Notes: a model not told the origin generated them from the letters alone. 64,000 nucleotides of DNA from Paenibacillus sacheonensis (GCF_009909195.1 NZ_JAAAMU010000006.1:124001-188000), one strand, 5' to 3'. Positions 35,227-44,117 are shown, counted from the first letter of the stretch. Program-made: numbers and translations.

Positions 35227-35934
35227 TTAACACCTCACGTATTTGCGTTTGAAGCCGAGCCGTCCTTTATCGACCGTCTTCTGGATATTGACGGATGCAT
35301 CCAGAAGCTTGCTCTTCGCAGTCCCTTGATTCACTTCCACCGGACCTGTCTCCTGCGCGATTCGGACCGCCATGTCGTGGAGCGGCGCATAGGATACGGC
35401 CACCGTGTACAAGAACATGTTCATCGCGTATTTCGCGCGGTCGGGGGCTTCATGTATCGTGTCCCGAACGAGCCCCAGCATATCGGCTAGTTTGGCCTCC
35501 GCGAATTCGCTGTCCGGACGGCTGCCGAGCAGCCAGCAATAACAGCTCCAGCCAGCCGAGCGGCGCAGCTCGCCATCGCTTGCGATCCATTTGTCGGCCA
35601 CCTCTTGCGCGATATCCGTCTCGGCCAAGCTAACGGCCACCACGTAATCCGACAGCATATAGAAATAAGCGCTCTCCAGCCAACGTTCGAAATCCGCTTC
35701 CGTCATCGTTTTCGGATCCGCGATCACCCCGGCGAAGTACATGGCGTCGTAGTTCCCCGTGGCATACAGCTCCTCGGCCAACGGCTGATTGCGTTTGATT
35801 TTCCGGAAGATCGGCTTCATCTCGCCCGTAGCCACGCCGAACAGCGGTTCGCGCGCGCCGTTGGACTGGTAGATCTTCTTGGTTCGTTCCTTGCCGAGCG
35901 CTTCGAGCTCCTGCATGACCGCTTCTAGATTCAT
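35227..35934 (-). CDS. DNA alkylation repair protein (AlkD-like HEAT-repeat family)
   Basis: The 235-residue protein matches the AlkD-like family: an N-terminal GATGEMKPIFRKIKRNQPLAEELYATGNYDAMYFAGVIADP-like segment, then helical HEAT-like repeats including WLESAYFYMLSDYVVAVSLAE and SAGWSCYCWLLGSRPD. AlkD enzymes excise alkylated purines; this subgroup (short, with C-terminal SYAPLHDMAVRIAQETGPVEVNQGTAKSKLLDA) is common in Firmicutes. A start at 35958 has no ribosome binding site; ATG 35934 has AAAGGA, though 14 nt away, so the start is uncertain. It stands alone. Confidence 0.75.
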   Translation of the reverse strand: MNLEAVMQELEALGKERTKKIYQSNGAREPLFGVATGEMKPIFRKIKRNQPLAEELYATGNYDAMYFAGVIADPKTMTEADFERWLESAYFYMLSDYVVAVSLAETDIAQEVADKWIASDGELRRSAGWSCYCWLLGSRPDSEFAEAKLADMLGLVRDTIHEAPDRAKYAMNMFLYTVAVSYAPLHDMAVRIAQETGPVEVNQGTAKSKLLDASVNIQKTVDKGRLGFKRKYVRC

Positions 35935-36161
35935 GGTTGGATCGCACGTCCTTTTCATGGAATTAACAGTAGGAAGAATGCCTCTTCCTTGAATATATCA
36001 CAAAGCGGATCGGCGCGTTAAATCTCCCGACATTCCGGTCGATGCGCACGCAAATAACCCGCCTGGAGGCAGGTTAGCCAACGCACTTGCTCCCATGCAG
36101 GACATCCCGTTTCGAACCGTCTCTTCTTCGCGGCCATCCGAAAATTCCCGAGCACCCGGGG

Positions 36162-36192
36162 TTGACTTAGAGCGAGCTTTAAGTCGTAAGCT
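36162..36192 (+). promoter_or_regulatory. MerR-type promoter with 19-bp spacer and palindromic operator
   Basis: TTGACT (36162-36167) and TAAGCT (36187-36192) are separated by 19 bp. The inverted repeat ACTTAGAGC/GCTTTAAGT (36165-36173 and 36176-36184, one mismatch) fills the spacer. This is the arrangement of MerR-family-activated promoters. It lies 41 bp upstream of the SDR gene. Confidence 0.65.
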
Positions 36193-36233
36193 AATGAGGT
36201 CAAAAAGCAGAATAAAGGAGACGTGAAACGACC

Positions 36234-36995
36234 ATGAAACTATCGGGAAATACGATTCTCATTACGGGCGGCGGCACGGGCATAGGATTCGCTTTTGCGG
36301 AACGTTTCATGAAAGCCGGAAATACCGTTATCGCGACCGGACGGCGCGAACGCGTTCTTGAGCAGGCCAAAGAACGACTGCCCGGCCTCATTACGCGCGT
36401 CAGCGATTTGGATATCGAATCCGAGCGGATCGCGCTGTTCGATTGGGTGACGACGCATTATCCGGACGTGAACGCGTTAGTGAACAATGCCGGCATTCAG
36501 CAGCGCTTCAATGCGTTGACTGTCGATGCGAGAACCGATTGGAAGGCATATAACAAAGAAATCACGACCAACCTGGAAGCCCCTGTCCATCTGGCCCTGC
36601 TGTTCGCGCCCTGGTTTGCGGCCCGCGAAGCGGCAGCGATCCTGAACGTGACTTCCGGGCTCGCATTCACTCCGTTTGCGATCGCTCCGATCTACTCGGC
36701 GACTAAAGCGGCGCTTCATTCCTTTACGATGAGCCTCCGGCTTCAGCTTTCCGCTACGTCCGTAGAAGTCATCGAGGTTGCTCCCCCGGCGGTCAACACG
36801 GATCTGGGAGGAACGGGGCTGCATGTGCACGGCGAACCGTTGGATGCCTTCGCGGACGGCATCTTCAAGGGATTGGAAGAGGGCAAAGCGGAAGTGGGCT
36901 ACGGCACTTCCGTCGATCGCCTGCGCATGTCGCGCGACGATATCGATGCCTATGCAGCCAAAATGTACGAGTCGTCGAAGGGCCTCATCGAATAA
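36234..36995 (+). CDS. Short-chain dehydrogenase/reductase (DltE-like)
   Basis: The 253-residue Rossmann-fold oxidoreductase has cofactor motif GGGTGIG (residues about 12-18), the NNAG structural motif (about 84) and catalytic YSATK (about 148-152) preceded by a conserved serine (NVTSGLAF). An Arg pair in TGRRERV after beta-2 suggests NADP preference. It resembles the DltE/YwfD-like group of unknown substrate. AAGGAG is 13 nt before the ATG, somewhat long. The MerR-type promoter upstream suggests induction by a small electrophile, drug or metal, but no merR gene is in the window next to it. Confidence 0.88.
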   Translation: MKLSGNTILITGGGTGIGFAFAERFMKAGNTVIATGRRERVLEQAKERLPGLITRVSDLDIESERIALFDWVTTHYPDVNALVNNAGIQQRFNALTVDARTDWKAYNKEITTNLEAPVHLALLFAPWFAAREAAAILNVTSGLAFTPFAIAPIYSATKAALHSFTMSLRLQLSATSVEVIEVAPPAVNTDLGGTGLHVHGEPLDAFADGIFKGLEEGKAEVGYGTSVDRLRMSRDDIDAYAAKMYESSKGLIE

Positions 36996-37042
36996 CGATC
37001 GGAAGCTTGCCACGAGCCGGCGATAACATCTGGAAAGACAAG

Positions 37043-37084
37043 GAAACCCCGTTCCGCGCTTCCTCAAGCGCGGGACGGGGTTTC
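37043..37084. terminator. Shared terminator between SDR and ugpB-type genes
   Basis: GAAACCCCGTTCCGCGCT pairs with AGCGCGGGACGGGGTTTC (one G-U/mismatch), loop TCCTCA, flanked by T-rich sequence on both strands. Confidence 0.85.
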
Positions 37085-37116
37085 TCGCTTCATGCCGGCA
37101 TGCCGGCCGACTCGTC

Positions 37117-38559
37117 TTACTTAACGGTCTTGTTATACGTCTCGATCTTCTCCGTAATCGCCTTGGCGGCATCATCGAGAGCCTTCTTCGAATCCTTCTG
37201 GCCGCCGATCGTTTCTTCGATGGCGCCCTCCACGATCTGGCGGGCTTCCGGGAACACGCCCATAACGGCACCCTGCGTAGCCGGAGTCAGCGTCGTCGCG
37301 TGCAGTTGGTCGACGGCCGTCTTGAACTGCGGGTACGCCGCCATGTTGTCCTTCACGCTTTGTTCGTCGTAAGCCTTCTTCGTAATCGGGAAATAGCCCG
37401 TGTTGATATGCCACTTGGCCTGCGTGTCCGGTTGGGCCAAGTATTTGATGAATTCCCATGCGGCCTTCTGCTCCTCGGCCGGCTTGTTGTTCATGATCCA
37501 GAGGCTCGCGCCGCCGACCACGACGCCGCCGCCCGATGCGCCTTCCGGCTTCGGCAGGAACGCCGTGCCGACCTCGAACTTATCCTTCGCTCCGTCGACG
37601 ATGCCGCGCAGGCTCGCCGTGGAATCCAGCGTCATGCCGATTTGGCCGGCCAGGAACGCTTTCTTCGTATCGTCGGTTTTGCGGCCGAGATTGAGCGCGT
37701 CCTTGCTGTCGATGAGGTCCTTCAGCCAGTCCATCGTCTTCAGGCCAGCTTCGCTGTCGAGGAGCGACTTGGTCGCCATGCCGGTCCGGCCGTTGCCGTT
37801 ATCGAGGTACTCCGCGCCTTGGTTCGCGAAGAACTGCTCCATGAACCAGCCGTAGATGGCGAACGACGCGCCCGTCTTGCCGTCCTTCGTCAACGCCTGC
37901 GCATCCTTCTTCACGTCTTCGTACGTTACCGGCGGCTTCTCGGGGTCGAGGCCCGCTGCCTTGAACATGTCCTTGTTATAGTAGAGGATCGGATTGGACG
38001 TGTTGAACGGCATGGAGTACAGCTTGTTATTGAACGTATAGTAACCGAGAATGTTCGGCTCCAGGTTCGATACGTCATAGCTTTCCGCATCGATGAAGTC
38101 CTGTACCGGCGTAATCGCCTTGGAGTCGACCATAAATTTGGAGCCGATTTCGTAGACTTGGATGAGCGATGGCCCGGACTTGGAATCGAGCGAAGCCTTC
38201 ATTTTGTTCAGGCTGTCGTCGTAGGTGCCTTGATAGGCTTCCTCCACTTGGATGTCGGGATGCGAAGCGTTGAAATCCGCCACCAGCTCCGTGACTGCCT
38301 TGCCCAGCTCGCCGCTCATGGAGTGCCACCAGACGACCTTTACCGGTTCCTTCTGCGTGTCTGCAGCCGCATTCGCCGTATTCGCGCCGCTATTCGCGGC
38401 CGCCGCCGCGTCGGCATTCGCTGTGTTCGCGGCCGCCGCATTCGTCTTGTCCGTACCGTTTGCATCGTCAGCCGCGTTAGTCGTTCCGCAGGCGGCCAGC
38501 AGCACCATCAAGCTTGCCGTTGCCAGCGGCAGCCCCGCTTGTCGCTTCAGTGATTTCAT
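37117..38559 (-). CDS. ugpB: UgpB-type ABC transporter substrate-binding lipoprotein
   Basis: The 480-residue lipoprotein has lipobox LAAC (Cys24) and a long Ala/Asn-rich tether (about residues 28-70). The mature domain (VKVVWWHSMSGELGKAVTELVADFNASHPDIQVEEAYQGTYDDSLNKMKASLDSKSGPSLIQVYEIGSKFMVDSK) matches the binding protein of the sn-glycerol-3-phosphate importer UgpBAEC closely. It is the last gene of a three-gene unit with the two permeases; no UgpC ATPase is present, so a shared ATPase is expected. Substrate could be glycerol-3-phosphate, a glycerophosphodiester or another polyol phosphate. Confidence 0.8.
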   Translation of the reverse strand: MKSLKRQAGLPLATASLMVLLAACGTTNAADDANGTDKTNAAAANTANADAAAAANSGANTANAAADTQKEPVKVVWWHSMSGELGKAVTELVADFNASHPDIQVEEAYQGTYDDSLNKMKASLDSKSGPSLIQVYEIGSKFMVDSKAITPVQDFIDAESYDVSNLEPNILGYYTFNNKLYSMPFNTSNPILYYNKDMFKAAGLDPEKPPVTYEDVKKDAQALTKDGKTGASFAIYGWFMEQFFANQGAEYLDNGNGRTGMATKSLLDSEAGLKTMDWLKDLIDSKDALNLGRKTDDTKKAFLAGQIGMTLDSTASLRGIVDGAKDKFEVGTAFLPKPEGASGGGVVVGGASLWIMNNKPAEEQKAAWEFIKYLAQPDTQAKWHINTGYFPITKKAYDEQSVKDNMAAYPQFKTAVDQLHATTLTPATQGAVMGVFPEARQIVEGAIEETIGGQKDSKKALDDAAKAITEKIETYNKTVK

Positions 38560-38660
38560 TCTCGTTTTTCACTCCCGTTACTTTTTTTATATATGGATGC
38601 ACGTCCGAGGACGATTCCCCCAATCCAAGGCGTCCGAATGGACAAAGCTGCTCGCTGGCC

Positions 38661-39506
38661 TCAGCCTTTGACGGCGCCGGCGGTCAAACCGCCCACCAGC
38701 TGCTTAAGCCCGAGCGCGAGCAGGAGCATCGACGGCAGCAGGACGAGCGTGACGCCCGCGAGCACGAGATTCCACACGGTCACTTCCTGAAACTGCAGCA
38801 TGCTGATGCCGATCTGGACCGTACGCATCGTGTCGCTGTTCGTGACCAGCAGCGGCCATAAGTACATGTTCCAAGCATTCAGAAACGCATAGACTCCCAG
38901 CGAAGCGAGCGCCGGTCGCGACAGCGGCAGCACGATGCCCGTGAAATGCCGAACATGGCCGCAGCCGTCGATTTTCGCCGCCTCGTGCAATTCGCGGGGC
39001 AGCTGTAGAAAGAACTGACGGAGCAGGAACACGCCGAAACCCGATGCAAGGAACGGCACGATCATGCCTTGATACGTATCGAGCCAGCCCCATGCTTTGA
39101 CGGTGAGGTAATTCGGGATGACCGTCACCTCCCAAGGGATCATCATCGTGGCGATGAACACCGCGAACCAGAAGGCCCTGCCGCGAAACGACACGTACAC
39201 GAAGGCATACGCCGCCATGCTCGCGGTGATGATTTGTCCGAGCATGACCGCCGCGGAGATGACGAAGCTGTTCAGCACGAACGTTTGAAGCGGTACGAGA
39301 TCCAGCACCGTTCGGAAGCTCCCCAGGTAGAGATGGGACGGCAGCAGCTTAGGCGGATATTGAGCCGATTCGTCCGGCGTCATGAACGACGCGAACGCGG
39401 TATAGACCAGCGGGTAGATAACGGCCAACGCGCAAATCGCGAGAATCGCGTAATGCATCAGGCGGCGCAGCAGCAGGAGCGCCGGACGCGGCAGCAGGGT
39501 CGTCAA
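38661..39506 (-). CDS. ugpE: UgpE-type ABC transporter permease (TTG start)
   Basis: The 281-residue permease has six helices and EAA loop HEAAKIDGCGHVRHFTGIVLPLSRPALASLGVYAFLNAWN (about residues 180-220). Its start is read as TTG 39506, in a TTGA overlap with the upstream permease stop; GGAAGG lies about 11 nt before. The next ATG (39458) would remove the N-terminal basic segment (PRPALLLLRR). NSFVISAAVMLGQIITASMAAYAFVYVSFRGR and the C-terminal KQLVGGLTAGAVKG are typical of UgpE/MalG-type permeases. Confidence 0.85.
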   Translation of the reverse strand: MTTLLPRPALLLLRRLMHYAILAICALAVIYPLVYTAFASFMTPDESAQYPPKLLPSHLYLGSFRTVLDLVPLQTFVLNSFVISAAVMLGQIITASMAAYAFVYVSFRGRAFWFAVFIATMMIPWEVTVIPNYLTVKAWGWLDTYQGMIVPFLASGFGVFLLRQFFLQLPRELHEAAKIDGCGHVRHFTGIVLPLSRPALASLGVYAFLNAWNMYLWPLLVTNSDTMRTVQIGISMLQFQEVTVWNLVLAGVTLVLLPSMLLLALGLKQLVGGLTAGAVKG

Positions 39507-40450
39507 TGGTAATGCACCTTCCTTTCGCCGAGTCGGAACTGCAGCAGCGTCAGCAGCAGGATGAATGCGAACAATACCAAGGCCAGCGCGCTGCCCGTGC
39601 CGAATTGATAATTAATGAACGCTTCCTTATAGATGGAGTAAACGAATACCTCCGTGGAGCCCGCCGGCCCGCCTTTGGTCAAGATGTTCATTTGCCCGAA
39701 GGATTGGAAGGCGCTCATGACGGAGATGACGCACAGGAAGAAAAGCGTCGGCGATACGAGCGGCACCAGAATCTGGACGAAGCTGCGGAACGGCCCGGCA
39801 CCGTCGATGCGCGCGCTGTCGAAGATATCGTCGGCTATGCCCTGCAGGCCGCTCAGCAGCACGATGTACGAGAAGCCGGAATTCATCCAGATCGTCATGA
39901 TGGAGACGGAGACGAGCGCCCAGGCCGGATCGGTCAGCCATTGCACGGGCGCGATGCCGAGCTTGGACAGGAAATAATTGAGCGTGCCCGTGGTCGGATG
40001 GTACAGCATGGACCAAATGACGGAAGAGGTGCTCACGGAGAGCGCCACCGGCAGGGAGAAAATAAACCGGAACGCGCGCATGCCCCGCAGCCGGCCGAAG
40101 GTCAACGCCGCCAGCAGCAGCGCGGCCAGCAGGCCCGTCGGCACGGTGAACGCCGTGAATTTCAGCGTGACGAGCAGGCTGTTCCAGAACGCGTCCGCGC
40201 GAAACAGCGAGATGAAATTATCGAGTCCGACGAACATCGCGACACGGCCGCGGGGATCCGTTAAGTACATGCTCAAGTAAACCGATTTTGCCAGGGGGTA
40301 GAAGAGAAACACCGCGAACAGCACCAGCGAAGGCGCCATAAAGAGGTACCCTGCCGCCGTTTCTTTGCCGATGACAGCCAGGGAGCGCCTCGTTCCCCGC
40401 GTCCGTGCGTTCACGCGCTTTACGGCTAGCTCGGCTTCTGTCGTATTCAT
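39503..40450 (-). CDS. ugpA: UgpA-type ABC transporter permease
   Basis: The 315-residue permease has six helices (YLFMAPSLVLFAVFLFYPLAKSVYLSMYLTDP near the start) and EAA loop FDSARIDGAGPFRSFVQILVPLVSPTLFFLCVISVMSAFQ. The segment GQMNILTKGGPAGSTEVFVYSIYKEAFINYQFGTGSALALVLF is characteristic of UgpA. It is first in the ugpA-ugpE-ugpB unit. An 11-bp tandem array occupies the DNA just upstream of its ribosome binding site. Confidence 0.87.
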   Translation of the reverse strand: MNTTEAELAVKRVNARTRGTRRSLAVIGKETAAGYLFMAPSLVLFAVFLFYPLAKSVYLSMYLTDPRGRVAMFVGLDNFISLFRADAFWNSLLVTLKFTAFTVPTGLLAALLLAALTFGRLRGMRAFRFIFSLPVALSVSTSSVIWSMLYHPTTGTLNYFLSKLGIAPVQWLTDPAWALVSVSIMTIWMNSGFSYIVLLSGLQGIADDIFDSARIDGAGPFRSFVQILVPLVSPTLFFLCVISVMSAFQSFGQMNILTKGGPAGSTEVFVYSIYKEAFINYQFGTGSALALVLFAFILLLTLLQFRLGERKVHYH

Positions 40451-40465
40451 TGCCAGCCACCTTTC

Positions 40466-40597
40466 CTCGTAATTTCCTCGTAATTTCCTCGTGGATTGCT
40501 CGTAGATTGCTCGTGAATCCCTCGTAGATGCCTCGTGGATGACTCGTAGGTTCCTTGTAGATTACTCGTAGATTGCTCGTGGATTCCTCGTAGGTTC
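40466..40597. repeat. 11-bp tandem array, 12 units, upstream of ugpA
   Basis: Consensus CCTCGTAGATT; twelve consecutive 11-bp units from CCTCGTAATTT to CCTCGTAGGTT, ending 16 bp from the ugpA start codon. The 11-bp period is close to one helical turn. Confidence 0.9.
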
Positions 40598-41040
40598 CTT
40601 TCGTAGGATAAGCCCAGCATGTTCGACGGATGTTTTCCGCAGGTGAAGAAATTGTAACCGCGATCCAATTCTAGAAATAAAGGGAGAATAGAAGTGCTAG
40701 GAAGAGTGGATTGAGAGATGGGGCAAGAGGGGAAGGTGAGGGGATGGAGAGGGGAGGGCATGAGGAAGGCAGGCTTGAGCATAGGGCTGAGGACGGGCGT
40801 ATGCGTGCAAGGGGATTCCTTCCGCTTCTTCGAGCCAGTGAAGGAATGGAGCAGTCCGACTGCCTTCTCGAATAAGGCAGGTAGGCAGCAGTCCCGCTTC
40901 CCCAGTCAAAGGAGCGTACGATCCCCTTATCCTCGAAGCCGGTAAAGGATGCACTACTCCGACCGTTCCTCGAAGCCAGATCAGGATGCACATCTCCCGC
41001 TTCCCCAAATAGGACTGGAAGGCAGCAGAATCTGCCCATA

Positions 41041-41229
41041 GAAATAAGTGCTACTATGCACTTATTTTCAAGTAACAACGTGATTTCAGCGGAATAAGTG
41101 CAACTATGCAACTATTCCTTCGATTTCAGGCCAAAATGACTCGAAGTCGACCCAATAGTTGCAGATTTGCACCTATTTCAGATTTCCGGGCTTAAACCTC
41201 AAAAATAAGTGCACATATGCACGTATTTG
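41041..41229. repeat. Second cluster of AAATAAGTGCA/TGCACTTATTT elements
   Basis: Four units: 41041-41069 (GAAATAAGTGC-TACTA-TGCACTTATTTTC), 41091-41118, 41152-41178 and 41201-41229, spaced 49-62 bp apart. Half-sites match the cluster at 13415-13607. Confidence 0.85.
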
Positions 41230-41280
41230 ATATAGAAGCTGCCTACGATCGCAGCGCCCCGGATCGCCGGAAAGCAAAAA

Positions 41281-41316
41281 AAGAAACCCGCCGTTTGGGA
41301 AAACGGCAGGTTTCTT
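41281..41316 (-). terminator. Terminator of the sugar isomerase/dehydrogenase operon
   Basis: AAGAAACCCGCCGTT pairs with AACGGCAGGTTTCTT with one mismatch; on the minus strand the T7 run (A7 at 41276-41282) follows. Confidence 0.8.
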
Positions 41317-41424
41317 TCGCATACGGCAGGTCGCTCGGCTAGTTAACGGCCGCCATCCGGCCGTGAACTCCATCTGCGCTCATACCACCTTCGCATTGCA
41401 AGCGAGCGAAGCTGCAAATCCGAG

Positions 41425-42258
41425 TTACGCTTCGACGCTATAGGCCGCCTTCAATGCCGCCAGGCCTTTCTCCGCAACGTCTGCCGCCGTTAGGCCGCCG
41501 AAGTCTGCAATGAAAAGCTCCAGCGACAGGAAGCCGCGGTAGCCCGAGTCGTAGAGCTGCCGCGCGATTGCCGCAGACGGCGCCACGCCTTCGCCCGGGA
41601 AGACGCGTTCCGCGTCCGTGATGACCGCCCGCGGCGGATTCGCCGGATAATCGTTCACATGGAAGATGCCGATGCCGCTTCCATTCACCTGCTTCAAATC
41701 ATCGACTTCGCTGCCCCCGGTATACATGTGGAAAGGATCAAGGAGCAGCTTTGCCCCGTTGACGCCGCTTTCCCGCTGCACGATGACCGCTTCGTCGATC
41801 CGCGACAGCGTGCTTGCGCGACCCCAGAATTCCAGGTACACGTCTATGCCGATGCTGCGCCCAAGTGCCGCAAGACGCGCGTAGTGGCGGGCCATATCGG
41901 CCAGTGGCACGTCCGCCACGTCGCCGAACGGCGGCGCGGCAACGGCCGCGCAGCCGAGCTCCGCCAGCATGCGCATCTCGCGTTCGGCCTGAGCGAAGCC
42001 CTCCTCGCGCACTGCCTCGTCGTTGTCCGCCCATTTGAAGAACGCAATTGCATTCGCCAGCACGACGCCCGAACTCTCGAGGCATTCCCGAAGTTCCGCC
42101 GTCGTACCGCCATCGCGCAAGTAAGCTTCGATCTCGCCAACCCACAGCTCAATGCCCTCGTACCCTGCGTTAGCCGCCACGCGAACCTGCTCAAGCACGT
42201 TCAGCTTGAACGGGAACAAGGTCGAGGCGTTAAGGGCCGCTTTGAATGGAAACATCAT
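41425..42258 (-). CDS. Sugar phosphate isomerase/epimerase (xylose-isomerase-like TIM barrel)
   Basis: The 277-residue protein is an AP-endonuclease-2/IolE-type TIM barrel: NASTLFPFKLNVLEQVRVAANAGYEGIELWVGEIEAYL at the N-terminus, then ELGCAAVAAPP, YLEFWGR, KLLLDPFHMYTGGS (metal-ligand Asp/His), IGIFHVNDYP and the terminal GFLSLELFIADF. Metal-binding Glu, Asp, His and Glu are therefore present. The group isomerises or epimerises keto-sugars and inositols. It closes a four-gene operon with two Gfo/Idh/MocA dehydrogenases and a second isomerase. Confidence 0.85.
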   Translation of the reverse strand: MMFPFKAALNASTLFPFKLNVLEQVRVAANAGYEGIELWVGEIEAYLRDGGTTAELRECLESSGVVLANAIAFFKWADNDEAVREEGFAQAEREMRMLAELGCAAVAAPPFGDVADVPLADMARHYARLAALGRSIGIDVYLEFWGRASTLSRIDEAVIVQRESGVNGAKLLLDPFHMYTGGSEVDDLKQVNGSGIGIFHVNDYPANPPRAVITDAERVFPGEGVAPSAAIARQLYDSGYRGFLSLELFIADFGGLTAADVAEKGLAALKAAYSVEA

Positions 42259-42282
42259 CGTTATCGCTCCTTCTTCTGCTTC

Positions 42283-43362
42283 TTAGATGATCGACGCCGC
42301 AGCGGCGAACGGGACAGGCAATGCCCGGCCGTCCTTGCTGCTCTGGAGCGCCAGCTCGATGAGCTGAATGGCGAGCCTTGCTTCCTCCGGCTTCACTTCC
42401 AGTTCCGCTTTTCCGTTGATATGCTCCATCACGTTGCGATAGTAATCCACGTAGGATCCAGCGATCGTCTCGATGACGCCTTCGACGTGCAGCCCGCCGA
42501 CGGACGTGTTGATTTTGCCCCACAGCTCCTTCGGTTCCTTGCCCCAATGGCGCGCCGTGGATGGCTGCAACCCCGCGATCAGCGCCGCTTCCTGCGGATC
42601 GATGCCGTATTTGACGAACGAGCCCTTCGTGCCATGCAAGGAATAACGCGGGAAAGCTTCCCGCACGAACTTCGACGACTTCAGCCGCACCTTCAATCCG
42701 CTGTCGTACAGCAGCGTCACGTCGAAATAATCATGCGCTTCGGCATCGTCGCGCTGGATTTGGACATCGCCGGCGATGGAAGCCGGAACGCCGAACAGCT
42801 TGACGGCTTGATCGAGGAGATGGACGCCGAGATCGTAAAACACGCCCGTTCCCGGCTCGTTGCCTTCGCGCCAGTTGGTCGAACGCATGACCGGATCGAA
42901 GCCGTCCCAGTGGAATTCGGCTTCTTTCACTTCGCCGAGCAGCTCCTGGCGGAGCAGCTCGCGAAGCGTCAGAAAATCGCCGTCGAAGCGGCGGTTGTGA
43001 TAGACCGTCAGCACTTTGCCCTGCTTCTTCGCCAGCTCGATCAGTTCCTCCGCGTCGGCGGAGGAAGGAGTGAACGGCTTCTCGACGACGACATGCTTGC
43101 CCGCGAGCAGCGCTTTCTTCACGAAAGCATAGTGGTCCGTGCTCGGCGTCGTCACGACCACGAGATCGATCGCGTCATCCGCATAGAGCTCTTCCGCGTC
43201 CCGCACGACTTCCACCCACGGATAACGCTCCTTCGACTTCGCGCTTCGGCGCTCGACGACTTTGGTCAGCTCCAGGCCCGGCACGGACGTGATGACAGGC
43301 GCGTGAAAGACGCTTCCCGCAAAACCGTACCCGATCAGACCGACCTTGACCGTATCGCTCAT
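42283..43362 (-). CDS. Gfo/Idh/MocA-family oxidoreductase
   Basis: The 359-residue protein has an N-terminal Rossmann domain (KVGLIGYGFAGSVFHAPVI, GxGxxG-like) and the family motif EKPFTPSS (Lys of EKP about residue 95). The middle segment VLTVYHNRRFDGDFLTLRELL and GTGVFYDLGVHLLDQAVKLFG (catalytic Asp/His) fit the YvaA/IolW-like scyllo-inositol or sugar dehydrogenases. Such enzymes oxidise or reduce a sugar or inositol hydroxyl with NAD(P). ATG 43362 lies in an ATGA overlap with the upstream isomerase; the longer frame to 43458 is rejected. Confidence 0.9.
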   Translation of the reverse strand: MSDTVKVGLIGYGFAGSVFHAPVITSVPGLELTKVVERRSAKSKERYPWVEVVRDAEELYADDAIDLVVVTTPSTDHYAFVKKALLAGKHVVVEKPFTPSSADAEELIELAKKQGKVLTVYHNRRFDGDFLTLRELLRQELLGEVKEAEFHWDGFDPVMRSTNWREGNEPGTGVFYDLGVHLLDQAVKLFGVPASIAGDVQIQRDDAEAHDYFDVTLLYDSGLKVRLKSSKFVREAFPRYSLHGTKGSFVKYGIDPQEAALIAGLQPSTARHWGKEPKELWGKINTSVGGLHVEGVIETIAGSYVDYYRNVMEHINGKAELEVKPEEARLAIQLIELALQSSKDGRALPVPFAAAASII

Positions 43363-44117
43363 TGCGCGGCAACCCCCATTCGGCTCAAATTGTTGTAGCT
43401 GATCGCAATGCTCTCGAACGGCGAACGGCGGCAGGCATCCTGCTCGACCACGAGCCATTCCGTACCGATATCCTCCGCCGCCGCGAGAATGGCCGCGAAG
43501 TCCAGCACGCCCTCTCCGACTTCCGCGAAGAAACGCTCGTCGCCCGGTTCCATATCCTTCACATGCAGCACCGGGCAGCGCCCCTTCAGCTTGCGAATAT
43601 AGGCGGCCGGATCCACGCCGCCCTTCTGCGCCCAGTAGACGTCGAGCTCCAGCTTCACCAGCTCGGGATCGGTCGCTTGCAGCAGAATATCCAGCGCGGA
43701 CTCGCCGTCGAATTCGTTGAATTCCCAGTCATGGTTATGATAGAGGAATTGTATGCCCCGCTCGCGCAAGGCCCCGCCGACGGCGTTGAATCGCTTCGCC
43801 GCCTCCAGCACGGCCTCGCGGGATTCGAAGCGGTAGGACAGCGCGACATAGCGCGCGCCGAACAGCTCCAGGAAGTCGACCAGCGCCTTGCGCTCGTTCT
43901 CGTCGGTCAGCTGATCCAGACCGGCATGGCAGCCCATCACTTGAAGACCTAACTCGTCAAAATGAGCCTTCATCTCGTCAATCGTCACGCCTGCCGGCGG
44001 CGGTCCCGCTTCGACGGCTTGATAGCCGATTTCGGCCACTTTCGTAAAGCTGCCTAGAAAATCCTGCTTCAGTTCCTCGCGAATCGTATACGGCTGCAGC
44101 GCAATCGGAAATTTCAT
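43359..44117 (-). CDS. Sugar phosphate isomerase/epimerase
   Basis: The 252-residue TIM-barrel protein shows QPYTIREELKQDFLGSFTKVAEIGYQAVEAGPPPAG at the start, FLYHNHDWEF (metal-ligand His), LELDVYWAQKGGVDPAAYI (metal Asp) and LVVEQDACRRSPFESI (metal Glu), the IolE/xylose-isomerase-like set. It is coupled by ATGA to the dehydrogenase behind it. Together they could interconvert a keto-sugar or keto-inositol and its reduced form; the actual substrate is unknown. Confidence 0.87.
   Translation of the reverse strand: MKFPIALQPYTIREELKQDFLGSFTKVAEIGYQAVEAGPPPAGVTIDEMKAHFDELGLQVMGCHAGLDQLTDENERKALVDFLELFGARYVALSYRFESREAVLEAAKRFNAVGGALRERGIQFLYHNHDWEFNEFDGESALDILLQATDPELVKLELDVYWAQKGGVDPAAYIRKLKGRCPVLHVKDMEPGDERFFAEVGEGVLDFAAILAAAEDIGTEWLVVEQDACRRSPFESIAISYNNLSRMGVAAQ

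Larger units (their letters stand above)
40451..41424. other. 974-bp gene-free, repeat-rich region
   Basis: It holds the 11-bp array (40466-40597), a purine-rich stretch, degenerate imperfect repeats around GGATGCA-CT-CTCC-G-TTCC (about 40800-41030), the second cluster of AAATAAGTGCA elements (41041-41229) and a terminator. Open frames here look like repeat read-through, not genes. Confidence 0.7.

Noticed and set aside
36018-36203. 61-residue minus-strand frame upstream of the SDR gene
   Set aside because: No ribosome binding site and it covers the MerR-type promoter; treated as non-coding.
40447-40782. 111-residue minus-strand frame with 11-residue repeats upstream of ugpA
   Set aside because: It is the translation of the 11-bp array; it ends at the ugpA start region and has no credible start.
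41659-43398. 579-residue plus-strand frame opposite the isomerase/dehydrogenase genes
   Set aside because: It crosses two real genes on the other strand and has an Arg/His/Gln-rich shadow composition.
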